Counted from the first letter of the stretch, positions 35,557-44,572 are shown. The stretch is 64,000 nucleotides of DNA from Clostridiales bacterium (GCA_017513085.1 JAFWDK010000001.1:34991-98990); one strand, 5' to 3'. Numbers and translations are program-made. The notes: generated by a model from the sequence alone, not told the origin.

Positions 35557-37292
35557 AGACTTTAGGCAAACAGATCAAGCAGTTCAAACTTGCTTCGATC
35601 CTGACGCCGTTCTTCATGTTTATGGAAGTACTGACGGAAACGATCATCCCGCTATTGATGGCATCGATGATCGACAACGGTGTCAATAAAGGGGATATGG
35701 GACATATCCGCTATATCGCATTATTAATGCTGGGGATGGCGCTTTTGGCGCTCTTCAGCGGCTATATGGGCAACCGCCTTGGTGCTTACGCCGGCTGCGG
35801 TTTTGCGCACAACCTCAGAGAAACGATGTATGAGAAGATCCAGACATACTCCTTCAGCAACATCGACAAATTCTCGACCGCAGGTCTCGTCACCCGTTTG
35901 ACGACGGACGTGTCGAATGTCCAGATGGCCTATTCCATGGGTCTGCGGATGGCGGTCCGTGCCCCCAGCAACCTGATCGTTGCGATGGCAATGGCCTTCC
36001 TGATCTCTCCGAAGATCGCGCTCATCTATGTCGGCGCGGCCGTCATCCTGATGATCGCGATCATCATCCTCATGCCGATCACCGCCAAGAGCTTCCGCGC
36101 GGTCTTCACCAAATACGATGACCTGAATGAATCCGTTCAGGAAAATGTCTCCGCGATCCGCGTCGTTAAAGCCTATGTCCGTGAGGATTATGAGCAGGAG
36201 AAATTCAATACTGCTGCCCGAAATATTTACCGCCTGTTCGTCAAGGCGGAGAAACTGACGGCGATCTTCAGCCCGTTCATGTCCCTGGTCGTCTACGGTT
36301 CGATCCTGCTCGTCTCCTGGAGAGGCGCGCATCTGATCGTCGGCGGTGAGCTGACGACCGGTAACCTGACTTCGCTTCTGACCTACTGCATGCAGATCCT
36401 GATGAGTATGATGATGCTCGGCATGATGTTTGTCATGATCACAATGTCCGCTGCCAGCGCCAAACGTATCGCGGAAGTCATTGAGGAAGAAAGCGATCTG
36501 AAAGAACCGGAAGATCCGATCTATGAAGTACCGGATGGTTCGATCGTCTTCGACCATGTGGATTTCGCGTATAAGAAGGATGATAACCTGATCCTTTCTG
36601 ATCTGAATCTGGAGATCGGATCCGGTGAAACGATCGGCCTTGTCGGCGCGACCGGTTCCGGAAAATCCTCCTTTGTCTCCCTGATCCCCCGTCTGTATGA
36701 TACCGTCCGCGGTGAAGTACGGGTCGGCGGTCATAACGTTAAAGAGTATGATCTCGATACTTTGCACAATGCTGTCGCAATGGTCCTGCAGAAGAATGAG
36801 CTCTTTTCCGGCACGATCTACGAGAACCTGCGCTGGGGAAATGAGAACGCGACCGATGAAGAATGTCAGAAAGCGGCGGCGATCGCCCAGGCAGCGGAAT
36901 TTATCGAACGCTTCCCGGACGGCTACAATACCCACATCGAACAGGGCGGAACCAACGTCTCAGGCGGTCAGAAACAGCGTCTGTGCATTGCCCGTGCCTT
37001 ACTGAAGAATCCGCGTATCCTGATCCTGGATGACTCGACTTCCGCGGTCGATACGGCAACGGAAGCGAAAATGCGGAAAGCCTTCCGCGAGGATATCCCG
37101 CACATCACCAAGATCATCATTGCCCAGCGTATCTCCTCCGTCCAGGATGCCGATAAGATCATCGTCATCGACGACGGAAAGATCAGCGCTTTCGGTACAC
37201 ACGAAGAATTATTAAAGAATTCTCCGATCTATGCCTCGATCTACGAATCCCAGACCGGCGGCAACGGAGACTTCGACGAAGGAGGTGAATAA
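35550..37292 (+). CDS. Heterodimeric ABC exporter, degenerate-site subunit
   Basis: The 580-residue protein has six membrane helices (residues about 15-310) and a C-terminal ATPase with Walker A GATGSGKSS, signature VSGGQKQR and Walker B ILILDDSTSAVD. The residue after the Walker B Asp is Asp, not the catalytic Glu, marking this as the subunit with the degenerate catalytic Glu, as in BmrC/D or TM287/288-type pairs. It likely exports a drug or lipid with its partner encoded one base downstream. Under MarR control. Confidence 0.92.
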   Translation: MLKTLGKQIKQFKLASILTPFFMFMEVLTETIIPLLMASMIDNGVNKGDMGHIRYIALLMLGMALLALFSGYMGNRLGAYAGCGFAHNLRETMYEKIQTYSFSNIDKFSTAGLVTRLTTDVSNVQMAYSMGLRMAVRAPSNLIVAMAMAFLISPKIALIYVGAAVILMIAIIILMPITAKSFRAVFTKYDDLNESVQENVSAIRVVKAYVREDYEQEKFNTAARNIYRLFVKAEKLTAIFSPFMSLVVYGSILLVSWRGAHLIVGGELTTGNLTSLLTYCMQILMSMMMLGMMFVMITMSAASAKRIAEVIEEESDLKEPEDPIYEVPDGSIVFDHVDFAYKKDDNLILSDLNLEIGSGETIGLVGATGSGKSSFVSLIPRLYDTVRGEVRVGGHNVKEYDLDTLHNAVAMVLQKNELFSGTIYENLRWGNENATDEECQKAAAIAQAAEFIERFPDGYNTHIEQGGTNVSGGQKQRLCIARALLKNPRILILDDSTSAVDTATEAKMRKAFREDIPHITKIIIAQRISSVQDADKIIVIDDGKISAFGTHEELLKNSPIYASIYESQTGGNGDFDEGGE

Positions 37293-37293
37293 G

Positions 37294-39204
37294 ATGCCGC
37301 CAAGAAGACAGATACAGAAAGTCAAAGTCGAACATCCCTGGAAGCTTCTGGGAAGAGTCCTGAGCTTTGTCTTAAAACGCTACTGGCTCCATTACCTGCT
37401 CGTTCTGATCGCGATCGTTGTCAGCGTCTATGCTTCGGTACAGGGCACCATGTTCACCAAGACCCTGATCGATGTCTATATCACGCCGTTATTGGCAGCG
37501 CCGGAGAAGGATTTCGCGCCGCTGTTAGGCGGGATCAAGCGAGTCGCCATGTTCTACGGGATCGGTGTTATTGCCGCTTATCTGCAGCAGCGCCTGATGA
37601 TCTATATCTCCCAGGGCACACTGCGCGATATGCGTATCGACCTGTTTGACAAAATGGAGACGCTGCCGATCTCTTATTTCGACTCCCATTCCCACGGTGA
37701 GATCATGTCCGTCTATACCAACGACATTGATACCCTGCGCCAGCTTGTATCCCAGTCGATCCCATCCCTGTTCCAGGGCGTGATCCAGGTCGTCATGGTA
37801 TTCGCCAATATGATCGCTCTGTCCCCATATCTGACCGTTCTCTCGGTCGTGATGATCGCCGTCATCTTCTTCGTCAGCTCCAAGGTATCCGGTGCTGCCG
37901 GACGCTTCTTCGGCTCCCAGCAGCGTGATGTCGCGAAACTGGACGGCTATGTCGAAGAGATGATCAACGGTCAGAAAGTCGTCAAGACCTTCGCTCATGA
38001 GGAAAAAGCGATCGAAGGCTTCAAGCAGATCAATGACCAGCTCTTTGATTCCGCCTACAATGCCAATAAATTCGCCAATATCCTCGGCCCGATCAATGCC
38101 CAGTTAGGAAACGTGTCCTACGTCTTATGCGCGACAGTCGGCGGATATCTCGCGATCAACGGCATCGGCGGTTTCACCTTGGGTTCGCTGGCTTCCTATC
38201 TGACTTTGAACCGGAACTTCATGATGCCGATCAACCAGATGACATCCCAGATCAACTCCGTTTTGCTCGGTCTTGCAGGCGCGCAGCGCATCTTTGCGAT
38301 CGTCGACCAGGAACCGGAAGCGGATGAGGGGTATGTCACACTCGTCAACGCGAAGATCAACGAAGACGGCAGCATCGAGGAAAGCGAAGAACGCACCGGC
38401 CGCTGGGCCTGGAAATATCCGCATAAGACCAGCGGTGTCACTGAATACGTTGAACTGAAAGGCGATGTCGTCTTTGATGATGTCGACTTCAGCTATCGTC
38501 CGGGACATCAGGTCCTCTACAATGTTGACCTCTACGCCACACCTGGCCAGAAGATCGCTTTCGTCGGTTCCACCGGCGCCGGCAAGACGACGATCACCAA
38601 CCTGATCAACCGTTTTTACGATATTCAGGACGGCAAGATCCGCTACGACGGCATCAACATCAACAAGATCAAAAAGAATGACCTGCGTCATTCCTTAGGT
38701 ATCGTTCTGCAGGATACCCATCTCTTTACAACGACAGTCAAGGAGAATATCCGCTACGGCAAGCTCGACGCGACCGATGAAGAAGTCATCGCTGCCGCTA
38801 AGCTCGCCAATGCGCATGAATTCATCACCCATCTGCCGCAGGGCTACGATACGATGCTGGAAGGGGACGGCCAGAATCTTTCCCAGGGACAGCGTCAGCT
38901 GATCGCCATCGCGAGAGCTGCGATCGCCGATCCGCCGGTACTGATCCTGGATGAAGCGACATCCTCGATCGATACCCGTACGGAAGCACTGGTCCAGGAA
39001 GGTATGGACAAGCTGATGGCCGGAAGAACGACTTTCGTCATTGCGCACCGTCTTTCCACCGTCCGCAACGCCGACTGCATCATGGTCCTGGAAAAAGGCC
39101 ATATCATCGAGCGTGGTTCCCATGAGGATCTGATCGCCAAGGAAGGCAGATACTATCAGCTTTACACCGGCAACCAGGCAAAGACAGAGACTGTCGCCGC
39201 CTGA
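37294..39204 (+). CDS. Heterodimeric ABC exporter, partner subunit
   Basis: I start at ATG 37294 with GGAGGT at 37281-37286, giving 636 residues. Six membrane helices occupy about 20-315; an acidic linker insertion (AKINEDGSIEESEERTGRW) precedes the ATPase, as is common in the longer partner. Walker A is GSTGAGKTT, signature LSQGQRQL, Walker B VLILDEATSSID with the catalytic Glu intact. Together with the upstream subunit it forms an asymmetric exporter. Confidence 0.92.
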   Translation: MPPRRQIQKVKVEHPWKLLGRVLSFVLKRYWLHYLLVLIAIVVSVYASVQGTMFTKTLIDVYITPLLAAPEKDFAPLLGGIKRVAMFYGIGVIAAYLQQRLMIYISQGTLRDMRIDLFDKMETLPISYFDSHSHGEIMSVYTNDIDTLRQLVSQSIPSLFQGVIQVVMVFANMIALSPYLTVLSVVMIAVIFFVSSKVSGAAGRFFGSQQRDVAKLDGYVEEMINGQKVVKTFAHEEKAIEGFKQINDQLFDSAYNANKFANILGPINAQLGNVSYVLCATVGGYLAINGIGGFTLGSLASYLTLNRNFMMPINQMTSQINSVLLGLAGAQRIFAIVDQEPEADEGYVTLVNAKINEDGSIEESEERTGRWAWKYPHKTSGVTEYVELKGDVVFDDVDFSYRPGHQVLYNVDLYATPGQKIAFVGSTGAGKTTITNLINRFYDIQDGKIRYDGININKIKKNDLRHSLGIVLQDTHLFTTTVKENIRYGKLDATDEEVIAAAKLANAHEFITHLPQGYDTMLEGDGQNLSQGQRQLIAIARAAIADPPVLILDEATSSIDTRTEALVQEGMDKLMAGRTTFVIAHRLSTVRNADCIMVLEKGHIIERGSHEDLIAKEGRYYQLYTGNQAKTETVAA

Positions 39205-39213
39205 AGCACATAT

Positions 39214-39247
39214 AAAAATGACTCTTTCATTTGAAAGAGTCATTTTT
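39214..39247. terminator. Bidirectional terminator
   Basis: AAAAATGACTCTTTC pairs over 15 bases with GAAAGAGTCATTTTT across an ATTT loop. It serves both the ABC exporter operon and the convergent merR-like gene. Confidence 0.93.
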
Positions 39248-39258
39248 TATATACAAGT

Positions 39259-39696
39259 TCATTTATGACAGTTGTCATAGAGCTTCTGTATCTCTTCCGG
39301 CAGATGATCGGGCAGCAGGGCGAGGATGGGTTCCTCGCTTCCGTTCTTCAATGCCTGCTCATAATACCAGCATTTATACTTCAGCATGTCCATCGTCTTA
39401 TTCAGCTGCGCGAGTTCCTCTTCCAGCGCGGCTTTCCGGTTCGCGAAAAGCTGACGACGTTTCTCGAAGGTCGAGGGACCTTCGCTGCACCACTGCATGA
39501 ACTGCTTGATCTCACGGATCTCAAGGCCGGAGGCTTTCAGGCATTCGATGACGCGCAGCGCGTCGACTTCCTTTTCCGAGAACTGACGGATCCCGGACTT
39601 TCTTTCCATATCCGGGAAAAGACCTTCCTTGTCATAATAGCGGAGCGTTGAGACCGGAAGCGAGAACATTTCTGAGACCTGACCGATGGTATACAT
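39259..39696 (-). CDS. MerR family regulator
   Basis: The 145-residue protein starts MYTIGQVSEMFSLPVSTLRY then YDKEGLFPDMERK, the MerR winged-helix DNA-binding domain, followed by a long coiled-coil dimerisation helix (about 80-120). It resembles the group of MerR proteins with short effector regions that respond to small organic molecules or stress. It is divergent from the hydrolase/flavoprotein pair, and the promoter between them has a 19-base spacer, the classical MerR target. Confidence 0.9.
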   Translation of the reverse strand: MYTIGQVSEMFSLPVSTLRYYDKEGLFPDMERKSGIRQFSEKEVDALRVIECLKASGLEIREIKQFMQWCSEGPSTFEKRRQLFANRKAALEEELAQLNKTMDMLKYKCWYYEQALKNGSEEPILALLPDHLPEEIQKLYDNCHK

Positions 39697-39727
39697 AAGG
39701 ATCCCTCCTGTTTTTCTTTTAAATAGC

Positions 39728-39758
39728 TTGACCTGAAGTCAGCTTTAGGTTCTAAAGT
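39728..39758 (+). promoter_or_regulatory. MerR-type promoter with 19-bp spacer and dyad
   Basis: TTGACC (39728-39733) and TAAAGT (39753-39758) are 19 bases apart. The dyad ACCTGAAGTCAGCTTTAGGT (39731-39750) sits in the spacer with symmetric ACCT-N-AAG and CTT-N-AGGT arms. This is the geometry of MerR-activated promoters and it drives the hydrolase gene. Confidence 0.8.
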
Positions 39759-39810
39759 ATTATAGAACACAGGAAAGGGAATGACAAGTCATCCTGTGCA
39801 GGAGGAGAAT

Positions 39811-40812
39811 ATGATCAGAAAAGAGGAACTCGTTTTAACAGAAGAATGGGATAAGACATTTACGAAGAGCGATAAAGTCGATCACTGCAAAGTCACCTTT
39901 ATAAACCGCTACGGGATCACCCTGGCAGGTGATCTTTACACCCCGAAGAACGTGGAAGGAAAGCTTCCGGCGATCGCGGTATGCGGTCCTTTCGGCGCCG
40001 TCAAGGAACAGTGCTCGGGACTGTATGCCCAGACGATGGCGGAAAGAGGCTATCTGACCCTTGCCTTTGACCCGTCCTTTACCGGCGAAAGCGGAGGCAC
40101 GCCGCGCTATATGGCTTCCCCGGATATCAATACCGAGGATTTCATGGCTGCCGTCGATTTCCTTTCCTTATATGAGAAAGCCGATCCGGCAAGGATCGGC
40201 ATCATCGGTATCTGCGGCTGGGGCGGTATGGCGATCAATACCGCGGCGCTGGATACCCGTATCAAAGCGACCGCTTCCATGACCATGTACGATATGACGA
40301 GAGTCAATGCGAAAGGCTATTTCGATTCCGCGGATTCCGAGGAAGCGCGCTACAACGCCAAAGCGGCGATGTGTGCCCAGCGTCTCGAGGATCTGAAGAA
40401 TGGTGAATACAAGCTTGGCGGCGGTGTCGTTGATCCGCTTCCGGAAGACGCGCCGTTCTTCGTCAAGGATTACTATGATTACTATAAAACCGCAAGAGGG
40501 TATCATCCGCGTTCCCTGAATTCCAATGGCGGCTGGAACGTCATCGGCTGCGAGTCTTTCATCAACCAGCCGATCCTGAAATACTCCAACGAGATCCGCA
40601 GCGCGGTCCTGCTGGTCCATGGCGATAAGGCGCATTCCTGCTATTTCAGCCGTGATGCCTACGCCGATATGGTCCGCGACAGCAAGTACACTTCCAACAA
40701 GGAACTGATGATCATTCCGGGAGCCGTTCATACTGACCTTTATGACGGCGGGGATAAGGATTACATCCCCTTTGACAAGCTTGACAGCTTCTTCCGGGAA
40801 TATCTGAAATGA
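39811..40812 (+). CDS. Alpha/beta hydrolase
   Basis: I start at ATG 39811 (AGGAGG upstream), giving 333 residues. The fold is seen in LAGDLYTPKNVEGKLPAIAV, the oxyanion region CGPFGAVKEQ, and IGIIGICGWGGMAINTAAL at the nucleophile elbow, where the usual GxSxG Ser is not present and Cys in GICGWGG is the likely nucleophile or the site is atypical. The C-terminal His is in PGAVHTDLYDGG. It may act on small esters or thioesters or on halogenated/dienelactone-like compounds. It is expressed from the MerR-type promoter and coupled to the flavoprotein by ATGA. Confidence 0.8.
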   Translation: MIRKEELVLTEEWDKTFTKSDKVDHCKVTFINRYGITLAGDLYTPKNVEGKLPAIAVCGPFGAVKEQCSGLYAQTMAERGYLTLAFDPSFTGESGGTPRYMASPDINTEDFMAAVDFLSLYEKADPARIGIIGICGWGGMAINTAALDTRIKATASMTMYDMTRVNAKGYFDSADSEEARYNAKAAMCAQRLEDLKNGEYKLGGGVVDPLPEDAPFFVKDYYDYYKTARGYHPRSLNSNGGWNVIGCESFINQPILKYSNEIRSAVLLVHGDKAHSCYFSRDAYADMVRDSKYTSNKELMIIPGAVHTDLYDGGDKDYIPFDKLDSFFREYLK

Positions 40813-41351
40813 GCAAGGTTCTGATCGTTACCGCCAGCCTTCGTCCCTCCAGCAATTCAGACATCCTGGCGGAAGAAGTCCGCAAAGGGGCTCTCGAAAG
40901 CGGACACGAAGCAGAGATCCTTTCCCTCAAAGGAAAACAGATCGCCTTCTGCAGAGGCTGTCTGGCCTGTCAGAAGACACAGAAATGCGTCATAAAGGAC
41001 GATGCCGCCGCGATCGCGGAGAAGGTCCGCCAGGCGGATACGCTGGTGTTCGCCACACCGATCTATTACTATGAACTGAGCGGCCAGCTGAAAACACTGC
41101 TGGACCGCTGCAATCCGCTCTATACCATGGATTATCGTTTCCGTAACGTCTATCTGCTCTGCACGGCAGCTGAAGACGAAGACTCCGTACCGGAAAAGGC
41201 CGTCGCCGGCCTGCAGGGCTGGACCGACTGTTTTGAAAAAGCAGTCTATTCGGGAACCTTCTTCGGCGGGGGCGTCAACGACCCCGGAGAAGCTGGTAAA
41301 AAAGCGGAGCTTCTGGAGAAAGCCCGCGAATTCGGCAGGAAGCTGCTTTAA
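40809..41351 (+). CDS. Flavodoxin-family NAD(P)H-dependent oxidoreductase
   Basis: The 180-residue protein has the FMN-binding start VLIVTASLRPSSNSDILAEE and the CRGCLACQKTQKC cysteine cluster typical of iron-sulfur flavoprotein-like/NADPH-dependent FMN reductases. ATPIYYYELSGQLKTLLDR follows near residue 78. It probably reduces quinones, nitro compounds or similar. It starts on an ATGA overlap with the hydrolase gene, so the two act together in a MerR-controlled stress response. Confidence 0.88.
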   Translation: MSKVLIVTASLRPSSNSDILAEEVRKGALESGHEAEILSLKGKQIAFCRGCLACQKTQKCVIKDDAAAIAEKVRQADTLVFATPIYYYELSGQLKTLLDRCNPLYTMDYRFRNVYLLCTAAEDEDSVPEKAVAGLQGWTDCFEKAVYSGTFFGGGVNDPGEAGKKAELLEKAREFGRKLL

Positions 41352-41370
41352 ACAAAAAAACAGTGCGAAC

Positions 41371-41396
41371 AAAAAGTCTTCTTGCGAAGACTTTTT
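41371..41396. terminator. Bidirectional terminator
   Basis: AAAAAGTCTTC pairs with GAAGACTTTTT across TTGC. The convergent cysE stop codon lies in its 3' arm. Confidence 0.92.
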
Positions 41397-42207
41397 AGTT
41401 GCGATCCGGGTTATAGGTGATCGTCGTTCTTTCCGGCAGGGAGTGGGTCAGCCAGACGCTGCCGCCGATCGTGCAGTGGTCGCCGATCACTGTGCTGCCG
41501 CCCAGGATCGTGGCGTTAGCGTAAATGACGACATGATTTCCGATATCGGGGTGACGTTTTCCGCCTTTGACGGGATTTCCGTTCTCATCGAGCTCGAAAC
41601 TCTTGGCGCCGATCGTCACGCCCTGGTAAAGCTTGACATGATGGCCGAGGGTCGCGGTCTCGCCGATAACGATACCGGTCCCGTGGTCGATACAGAAGGC
41701 TTCGCCGATCGTGGCGCCGGGATGGATATCGATGCCGGTACGGCTGTGCGCGTATTCAGTCAGGATACGCGGGATCATCGGCACTCCTAAAAGCCAGAGC
41801 TGATGGGCGATACGGTAGATCGTGATCGTCCGGAAACCGGGGTAGGTGATCAGCACCTCCGCCTCGTCGATGGCTGCCGGGTCCCCTTCATAGATCGCTT
41901 TGAGATCCTTCAGCAGCACCTTTTTAATGGCGGGCAATGTCTGAATAAAGTCTTCGACATACTGCTCTTCGCTTCTCTGCATGGGGATGCAGGCAAAGCG
42001 GAAAGCTTTGCCGATCTCGCTGCCGAGCTGGCTGCGGATATAGGCCAGGCAGTCTTCCGGGGACTTGCCTTCAAAAAGATAGTAGCCGCTCCATAATAAG
42101 GACATGCAGGCTTTTAAGATACGGATATCGAGAGAACGGTTGGGGGCATCCTCCAGTTTGCGGGAGGAGCCGTTGCCGATCGCATTGAGTTCTTCAAGGA
42201 TGTTCAT
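41395..42207 (-). CDS. cysE: Serine O-acetyltransferase
   Basis: The 270-residue protein ends in a left-handed beta-helix with HSRTGIDIHPGATIGEAFCI, DHGTGIVIGETATLG and HVKLYQGVTIGAKSF, diagnostic of serine acetyltransferase; the N-terminal 130 residues are a helical domain as in EpsC/CysE. It acetylates serine with acetyl-CoA to give O-acetylserine for cysteine synthesis. No Shine-Dalgarno site precedes the ATG; a promoter (42214-42242) would start the transcript at or next to the ATG, so translation may be leaderless. Confidence 0.92.
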   Translation of the reverse strand: MNILEELNAIGNGSSRKLEDAPNRSLDIRILKACMSLLWSGYYLFEGKSPEDCLAYIRSQLGSEIGKAFRFACIPMQRSEEQYVEDFIQTLPAIKKVLLKDLKAIYEGDPAAIDEAEVLITYPGFRTITIYRIAHQLWLLGVPMIPRILTEYAHSRTGIDIHPGATIGEAFCIDHGTGIVIGETATLGHHVKLYQGVTIGAKSFELDENGNPVKGGKRHPDIGNHVVIYANATILGGSTVIGDHCTIGGSVWLTHSLPERTTITYNPDRN

Positions 42208-42213
42208 GGTTTA

Positions 42214-42242
42214 AGTTTAGATGAAAAAAGAACAGGTCTCAA
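42214..42242 (-). promoter_or_regulatory. Putative leaderless promoter of cysE
   Basis: On the minus strand TTGAGA (42242-42237) and TAAACT (42219-42214) are 17 bases apart. Six bases separate the -10 from the cysE ATG, placing the transcript start at the start codon. It overlaps the terminator of the upstream gene. Confidence 0.55.
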
Positions 42243-42265
42243 GCCAAATGCTAAAGAACCTGTTC
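42224..42265 (-). terminator. Terminator of the DUF1275 gene
   Basis: On the minus strand GAACAGGT pairs with ACCTGTTC over a 20-base loop, followed by six T residues. It lies between the DUF1275 stop and cysE. Confidence 0.8.
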
Positions 42266-42278
42266 CTGTTTGCTTCCG

Positions 42279-42962
42279 TTAAACGGTCTGACTGTCGATC
42301 TGGATGCGGATGACCGTGATATAGGCAAAGGTCACGAGCAGGGGAAGCAGTGTGATCAATACAGCCGCGTTTCCGAGATAAACGGCCATTTTCGTTTCGA
42401 CGAAGCCGCCGAAGATGAATAAGCAGATCACCACGTAATAGAAGAGACCATGACGCATTTCCCTGAGGTCTTTTTTCAGGATGCCGCGGCAGACACTGCC
42501 GGCTGCTTTGCTGAGGTTGCCGGTGAAGACGGTCGTGGAGATCGCCTGTCCGGCAAATTTGGAAAAGGTCGTTGACTGCATGGCGCAGACGAAGGGGATC
42601 AGGATATTGGTGACTGTATCCGCCGCTTCCGTGTGGGGGAGGAAGGAAACGATGACGATCGTGATCATCTCCAGGATCAGGACACCGCGGTGACGGATCT
42701 TCAGATTGTGGGCATCGCTGACTTCCCCGAGCACCGATGCCAGCATGGAGCCGCAGACAAAGGATACGATCGGGATCAGAGCGGCGATACAGCCTTCCGG
42801 CTTACCCTGGGCCAGCAGGATCCCGAGCTTGACCATGTTGCCGGTCTGGGCATTGGCGAAAACGCCGCCTCTTTGAACATATGTATAAGCATCCAGCATC
42901 CCGCCGGTCAGCGATAAAAGCCCGGCCGAGATCGGAGAGTGGGAACCGCTTTGTTTATCCAT
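42279..42962 (-). CDS. DUF1275 (YoaK-like) membrane protein
   Basis: The 227-residue protein has about six hydrophobic segments. Its start, LLSLTGGMLDAYTYVQRGGV followed by FANAQTGNMVKLG, is the hallmark of DUF1275/YoaK proteins, and CAMQSTTFSKFAGQAISTTV with FTGNLSKAA is the second conserved block. The function of the family is not established; transport is often assumed. GGAGGT precedes the start. It has its own downstream terminator. Confidence 0.88.
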   Translation of the reverse strand: MDKQSGSHSPISAGLLSLTGGMLDAYTYVQRGGVFANAQTGNMVKLGILLAQGKPEGCIAALIPIVSFVCGSMLASVLGEVSDAHNLKIRHRGVLILEMITIVIVSFLPHTEAADTVTNILIPFVCAMQSTTFSKFAGQAISTTVFTGNLSKAAGSVCRGILKKDLREMRHGLFYYVVICLFIFGGFVETKMAVYLGNAAVLITLLPLLVTFAYITVIRIQIDSQTV

Positions 42963-43061
42963 CCAGTGACCTCCTTTTTAACAACTCAAAAAGTATAGGC
43001 GATGGAAAACATAAACTCAATGCTATTGATTAAGATAAATATATATTAAAAATGTTATAAA

Positions 43062-43083
43062 AGCAGGGAAGCGTTTCCCTGCT
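43062..43083 (-). terminator. Terminator of the DUF1848 gene
   Basis: AGCAGGGAA pairs with TTCCCTGCT with a 4-base loop, followed on the minus strand by TTTTATAAC. Confidence 0.82.
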
Positions 43084-43106
43084 GATTATATATCCCGGGA
43101 AATAAA

Positions 43107-44036
43107 CTATATTCCCAGACCGATCAGATCTGACAGATTTGATCGCTGTGCTGCTTTATAGAGATGGTCCTCTTTCTGCAGATGACCGATCAGAAGCGGG
43201 CTTTCGGGATCGTGCGCCCCGGCATTCCGGCGGACGATCTCCATGTCGTAATTGGCGTAACAGTAGCGGCAGCCGTGCAGGCAGGTGTTATAGGCGCCGA
43301 TATCGTTTCCGATCAGGCAGCTGCAGTTTTCCCGCAGCTTGATGTTCGGAAGGTTTTCCAGAGTGATCCCCAGCGACTGTTCGATCACCGTTCTTGTCAT
43401 GCAGCCATTTGTATCGATGCCGAACTCCTTCATATCGTTTCCCTCGTGACAGGTATAGACTTTCATCGAACAGGCGGAAGCGATCCGGGCGATCTCCCTG
43501 CCCAGGATCCGGCGTTCCTCCTCTGTGACTTCCCGGACTTCGGGAAAGTTCTTCTTTGTTTTGGCATAGAGATCGATGAAGCTGATCACGACTTTCCCGG
43601 TGTATCCTTTTAACTCACTGCACATCCTTTCGAAGTTTTTCAGATGCGACTCTACCGTATAGCGTTCGTTGATAAAGATCGGATCATAACGCCAGGTCAC
43701 GGCCTCGGGACCGACGAGCGCGGACAGTTTCCGGAAACGTTCAAGAACAAGGCTTTTCTCCGGCACATTCGGTTCGATCTCTTTTCCGTAAGGGGTGATC
43801 GTCACATGCCAGAAGAGCCGGAAGCCTTTCAGTTCGTCCAGTCTGTCCAGCATCGGACCGGGATCTTTGGTGCAGAAAACGATGACATCGATCAGCTCCG
43901 GGTCGAGCCGATACTCTGTCACTCTTTGCGGATCATAGGGATTGCGCACCCAGACAAAGCCTTCTTTGATGCGGTTAAAGAACCATTCACTGTAGAAGGC
44001 AGGGATATCTGTTCTTTGGCCGGTATTCAGGATCAT
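43107..44036 (-). CDS. DUF1848 family iron-sulfur protein
   Basis: The 309-residue protein matches DUF1848: it opens MILNTGQRTDIPAFYSEWFF, contains VWVRNPYDPQRVTEYRLDP and VIVFCTKDPGPML, and ends with a cysteine cluster (CSCLIGNDIGAYNTCLHGC then RYCYANYD). The cysteines suggest an iron-sulfur cluster; these proteins are TIM-barrel-like and sometimes likened to radical SAM enzymes, but the CxxxCxxC is at the C-terminus. Reaction unknown. It is transcribed alone between two terminators. Confidence 0.85.
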   Translation of the reverse strand: MILNTGQRTDIPAFYSEWFFNRIKEGFVWVRNPYDPQRVTEYRLDPELIDVIVFCTKDPGPMLDRLDELKGFRLFWHVTITPYGKEIEPNVPEKSLVLERFRKLSALVGPEAVTWRYDPIFINERYTVESHLKNFERMCSELKGYTGKVVISFIDLYAKTKKNFPEVREVTEEERRILGREIARIASACSMKVYTCHEGNDMKEFGIDTNGCMTRTVIEQSLGITLENLPNIKLRENCSCLIGNDIGAYNTCLHGCRYCYANYDMEIVRRNAGAHDPESPLLIGHLQKEDHLYKAAQRSNLSDLIGLGI

Positions 44037-44084
44037 GATCCTATTTTAGCAGAGATGCGCAGGATCGCTGGTAGAGAAGCACTT

Positions 44085-44112
44085 AAAAACCGGAGACCAT
44101 GCGGTCTCCGGT
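44085..44112 (-). terminator. Terminator of the coiled-coil membrane protein gene
   Basis: A perfect 10-base stem ACCGGAGACC with GGTCTCCGGT and a 4-base loop; on the minus strand five T residues follow. Confidence 0.92.
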
Positions 44113-44140
44113 CATAACGGACGGTAAATATTCTCCGGGA

Positions 44141-44572
44141 TCAGGCTTCCGGAGGAGTAGTCGTCTCCTTGGTTTCCGCCACGACGTTGTCGCGGTTGTC
44201 GAGGATCTGCTGCGCTTCCGCTTTCATGCGTTCCGCCTCAGCCTTGGCCTGTTCCGCTTCCTGCTGCATCTTTCTGGTGCGGGCTTCGTTTTCCTCACGC
44301 TGCAGTCTGTCGGCTTCCGCCTTTTCCTTCTCGTGACGTTTGGCAACGCCGCCGGCTTTCAGGGCGAAACCGAAAAGGATCAGCGAGACGATGACCAGAA
44401 GCAGACCAAACAGCATCTGCCGTACAGTAACGCCGAATTTGGCATCCGCCAGAAGGTTGGAAATGTAATTCAGGAAAGAACGGTTGGAGAAATATGCAAA
44501 TGTCATCAGACCAAGTCCGCCGATAAGGCAGAGCAATCCTAACCAGTTCAGGATCTTTTTGATAATTCTCAT
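44141..44572 (-). CDS. Small membrane protein with coiled-coil tail
   Basis: I do not recognise this 143-residue protein. It has two hydrophobic segments (about 9-28 and 51-72) and then a highly charged alpha-helical tail rich in Lys, Glu, Arg and Ala (about 75-130, for example RMKAEAQQILDNRD), ending in a Thr/Pro-rich tip. The tail is predicted cytoplasmic if both segments span the membrane. GGGG/AAAGGGG precedes the start. It has its own terminator. Scaffold or envelope-stress roles are possible but not shown. Confidence 0.65.
   Translation of the reverse strand: MRIIKKILNWLGLLCLIGGLGLMTFAYFSNRSFLNYISNLLADAKFGVTVRQMLFGLLLVIVSLILFGFALKAGGVAKRHEKEKAEADRLQREENEARTRKMQQEAEQAKAEAERMKAEAQQILDNRDNVVAETKETTTPPEA

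Noticed and set aside
35724..36935. 403-codon minus-strand frame opposite the first ABC exporter gene
   Set aside because: The sequence is His/Asp/Arg rich and without motifs, as expected for the complement of GC-biased third positions. The + strand gene is certain.
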